This document shows, one piece after another, positions 5,073 to 6,398 of a stretch of DNA of 6,398 nt. Below the pieces are notes generated by a model that saw only the letters and a program-made list of their open reading frames with translations, did no database searches and had not been told where the DNA came from. Source of the stretch: Eutrophocola sp965661105 (GTDB taxonomy: Bacteria; Pseudomonadota; Gammaproteobacteria; Pseudomonadales; Pseudohongiellaceae); assembly GCA_965661105.1 (NCBI GenBank), contig CBFICR010000120.1:1-6398 (forward strand), written 5' to 3'. Each line of letters opens with the position of its first letter. The stretch's first letter is position 1. The translations under genes were made by a program, and so were the position numbers.

Positions 5073-6261
5073 GGTTGGTCTCGAGTTGCATAAGAAGTTT
5101 TTCGCCGTCGAATTCGATCACATCTCCGGACACGATCTTTTTTCTTTTTTGTGTTTCAACCTTGCCATTAAGCAGCACATGGCCATCGGCCACCAGTTTT
5201 CTGGCGTCGCCGCCACTGCCGGTTAGTCCCTCAAATTTCAGAATTTTGTAAAGCTCCACCGGTTCCCTGTTTAACAGAACAATACGTGCATCTTGCACTG
5301 CTGGTTTCTCAGGCAAAGGAGATGTTTGTATTTCCGGCGTCACTTCCGGTTTGGACTTAAGCGCCCTGGTCCAGACTGATTCAGTCTCGGTCTCAATTGC
5401 AGTCTTAGTCTCGGGAGAAGTCGCAGGTTCCTGCAGCAAGCGAATGCCGTCGTCTTCAATACTAATGATGCGTTGGCGATATAAATTACCAATAGCTTTT
5501 TTAAATGCACCCTTACTCATGCTCAGGCTTTTTATAATCAATTGTGGATCTGACTTGTCATGCAGCGCCGCAAAGCCTTTATGTTCCTGTAAGAAACTGA
5601 TAATGGTTTCCATGTTTTTATCACGTGTTTCCTGGCCGGCCTGCAGGGTTAAATCAATTTTTCCATCGGGCCTGACATGCTTGATATAGCCCTGAATACT
5701 TTGACCAAAACTGAGGCGTTGATGTACATCACTTTCATACAGTACGCCCCAGTGGCCATGATTGATGATGGCCTTGAAGCCAAGATCGGTGCTGTTGGCA
5801 ATAATCAGGTCAACCGGTTGACCTTTTCTGAATTGATGGGGCGTGTCATCTTTAAGGACTTTTTCAATTTTGGACGTGGCGACTATACGGCCATCGACCT
5901 TGTTCAGATACAGATACACCAGGTAGGAGTGGCCTGCTTCCATAGGGCGATGTTGCTGGGCAAACGGTACCAGCACATCTTTTTCAAGGCCCCAGTCCAG
6001 AAAAGCGCCAACCGAGGTGGTTGAAACCACTTTCAGATAGGCAAATTCACCCACACAGGCTTTGGGCTTTTCGGTGGTTGCCACCGGGGCATCATTGTTA
6101 CCAAGGTACAAGAAGACTTCCACCGGATGACCAATTCGCAGGCTTCCTGTGGCATGGCGCATAGGCAACAGGACTTCGCCCAACTGTCCTGCATCCAGCA
6201 TATAGCCGGCTTCGGTAACCCGGGTAACGGGTAAAGTGTAATAGTGACCTGGTGTAATCAT
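5062..6261 (-). CDS. CvfB-like S1-domain RNA-binding protein fused to a C-terminal S4 (YbcJ-like) domain
   Basis: The 399-residue protein joins two RNA-binding modules. Residues 1-277 match the CvfB/YitL family: S1-like beta barrels at about 1-65, 66-133 (FAYLKVVSTTSVGAFLDWGL) and 146-207 (GFKAIINHGHWGVLY), then a winged helix at about 215-277 (MSKGAFKKAIGNLYRQRII). Residues 278-326 are a Thr/Glu/Pro-rich linker. Residues 327-393 match E. coli YbcJ, an S4-type RNA-binding domain, with VELYKILKFEGLTGSGGDA, DGHVLLNGKVETQKRKKI and the final VSGDVIEF strand. CvfB proteins bind RNA and affect virulence gene expression in Firmicutes; the gammaproteobacterial role is not defined. I chose the ATG at 6261, which matches the family N terminus. 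A TTG at 6297 would add 12 residues. No Shine-Dalgarno is visible at either. This is the first gene of the operon with yehS and yaeQ. Confidence 0.9.
   Translation of the reverse strand: MITPGHYYTLPVTRVTEAGYMLDAGQLGEVLLPMRHATGSLRIGHPVEVFLYLGNNDAPVATTEKPKACVGEFAYLKVVSTTSVGAFLDWGLEKDVLVPFAQQHRPMEAGHSYLVYLYLNKVDGRIVATSKIEKVLKDDTPHQFRKGQPVDLIIANSTDLGFKAIINHGHWGVLYESDVHQRLSFGQSIQGYIKHVRPDGKIDLTLQAGQETRDKNMETIISFLQEHKGFAALHDKSDPQLIIKSLSMSKGAFKKAIGNLYRQRIISIEDDGIRLLQEPATSPETKTAIETETESVWTRALKSKPEVTPEIQTSPLPEKPAVQDARIVLLNREPVELYKILKFEGLTGSGGDARKLVADGHVLLNGKVETQKRKKIVSGDVIEFDGEKLLMQLETNHGQ
5373..5417. repeat. Tandem 18-bp repeat and 15-bp palindrome in the inter-domain linker
   Basis: CAGTCTCGGTCTC at 5382-5394 recurs 18 bp later as CAGTCTTAGTCTC at 5400-5412 (11 of 13 bases). 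It encodes the hexads ETKTAI and ETETES in the linker at residues 284-295. Immediately beside it, AGACTGA (5373-5379) and TCAGTCT (5381-5387) form a perfect 7-bp inverted repeat around one base. The pattern suggests linker growth by short duplication. The reading frame is kept. Confidence 0.65.
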
Positions 6262-6332
6262 GGTTTTAAACAGTAAGGGCAAATAACAGGGCGGCAATTG
6301 TACAGTATGTCAGAGCCTTGTGTTGGCCGCCT

Positions 6333-6362
6333 TTTGTATTACTTGCCTTGAAAATCTGTTAA
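6333..6362 (-). promoter_or_regulatory. Weak candidate promoter for the S1/S4-yehS-yaeQ operon
   Basis: On the minus strand, TTAACA (complement of 6357-6362, 5 of 6 -35 bases) and TACAAA (complement of 6333-6338, 4 of 6 -10 bases) are 18 nt apart. A better -10 alone, TACAAT, is the complement of 6297-6302, but its best -35 (CCAACA, 18 nt away) matches only 3 of 6. Either could drive the operon, which has no other gene upstream in the window. The region 6262-6398 otherwise shows no gene. Confidence 0.3.
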
Positions 6363-6398
6363 ATGTTGCGAAATAGCCCTTGAATCTGGCTGTTCAAA

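Noticed and set aside
5677..6024. A 115-codon plus-strand open frame inside the S1/S4 gene
   Set aside because: It is antisense to conserved S1 domains and shows no motif of its own.
6290..6331. GGCGGC (6290-6295) and GCCGCC (6326-6331) followed by TTTTG, a terminator-like arrangement on the plus strand
   Set aside because: The loop is 30 nt, the stem only 6 bp, and no plus-strand gene lies upstream for it to serve. The pairing may be chance.

Overview
The window looks like chromosomal housekeeping and accessory DNA from a Gram-negative gammaproteobacterium. This rests on readable homologues of E. coli YbiI, YehS, YaeQ, YliI and YbcJ, and on a TIGR02647/DUF2375 protein typical of Pseudomonas-like lineages. 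A Sec signal peptide on one enzyme and a lipobox on another fit a diderm envelope. I cannot name the genus. There is no phage, plasmid, CRISPR array, rRNA or tRNA, and no complete insertion sequence.

Layout. Positions 1-157 hold a leader with a plausible promoter for an exported amidohydrolase (158-1384, +). A perfect 12-bp inverted repeat (1401-1446) lies between it and two minus-strand genes: a YbiI-like C4 zinc-finger protein (1455-1721) and a PQQ-dependent aldose sugar dehydrogenase predicted to be an outer-membrane lipoprotein (1804-2922). A divergent gap leads to a GNAT acetyltransferase (3062-3613, +) and a small TIGR02647 protein with its own promoter candidate (3744-3986, +). The last 2.3 kb is a tight minus-strand operon: an S1-domain CvfB-like RNA-binding protein with an extra C-terminal S4 (YbcJ-like) domain (5062-6261), a YehS/DUF1456 protein (4551-5072, overlapping by 11 nt) and YaeQ (4012-4548, 2 nt gap).

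How they fit together. The two exported enzymes (amidohydrolase, sugar dehydrogenase) act in the envelope but show no clear shared pathway. The three-gene operon is the most coherent unit: one two-module RNA-binding protein coupled to two conserved proteins of unknown function. The items most worth following are the CvfB-S4 fusion and its repeat-bearing linker, the operon linkage of yehS and yaeQ to it, and the 46-bp palindromic element, which resembles dispersed GGGGACAGACC-type repeats. I do not see a clearly new defence or mobile system here.
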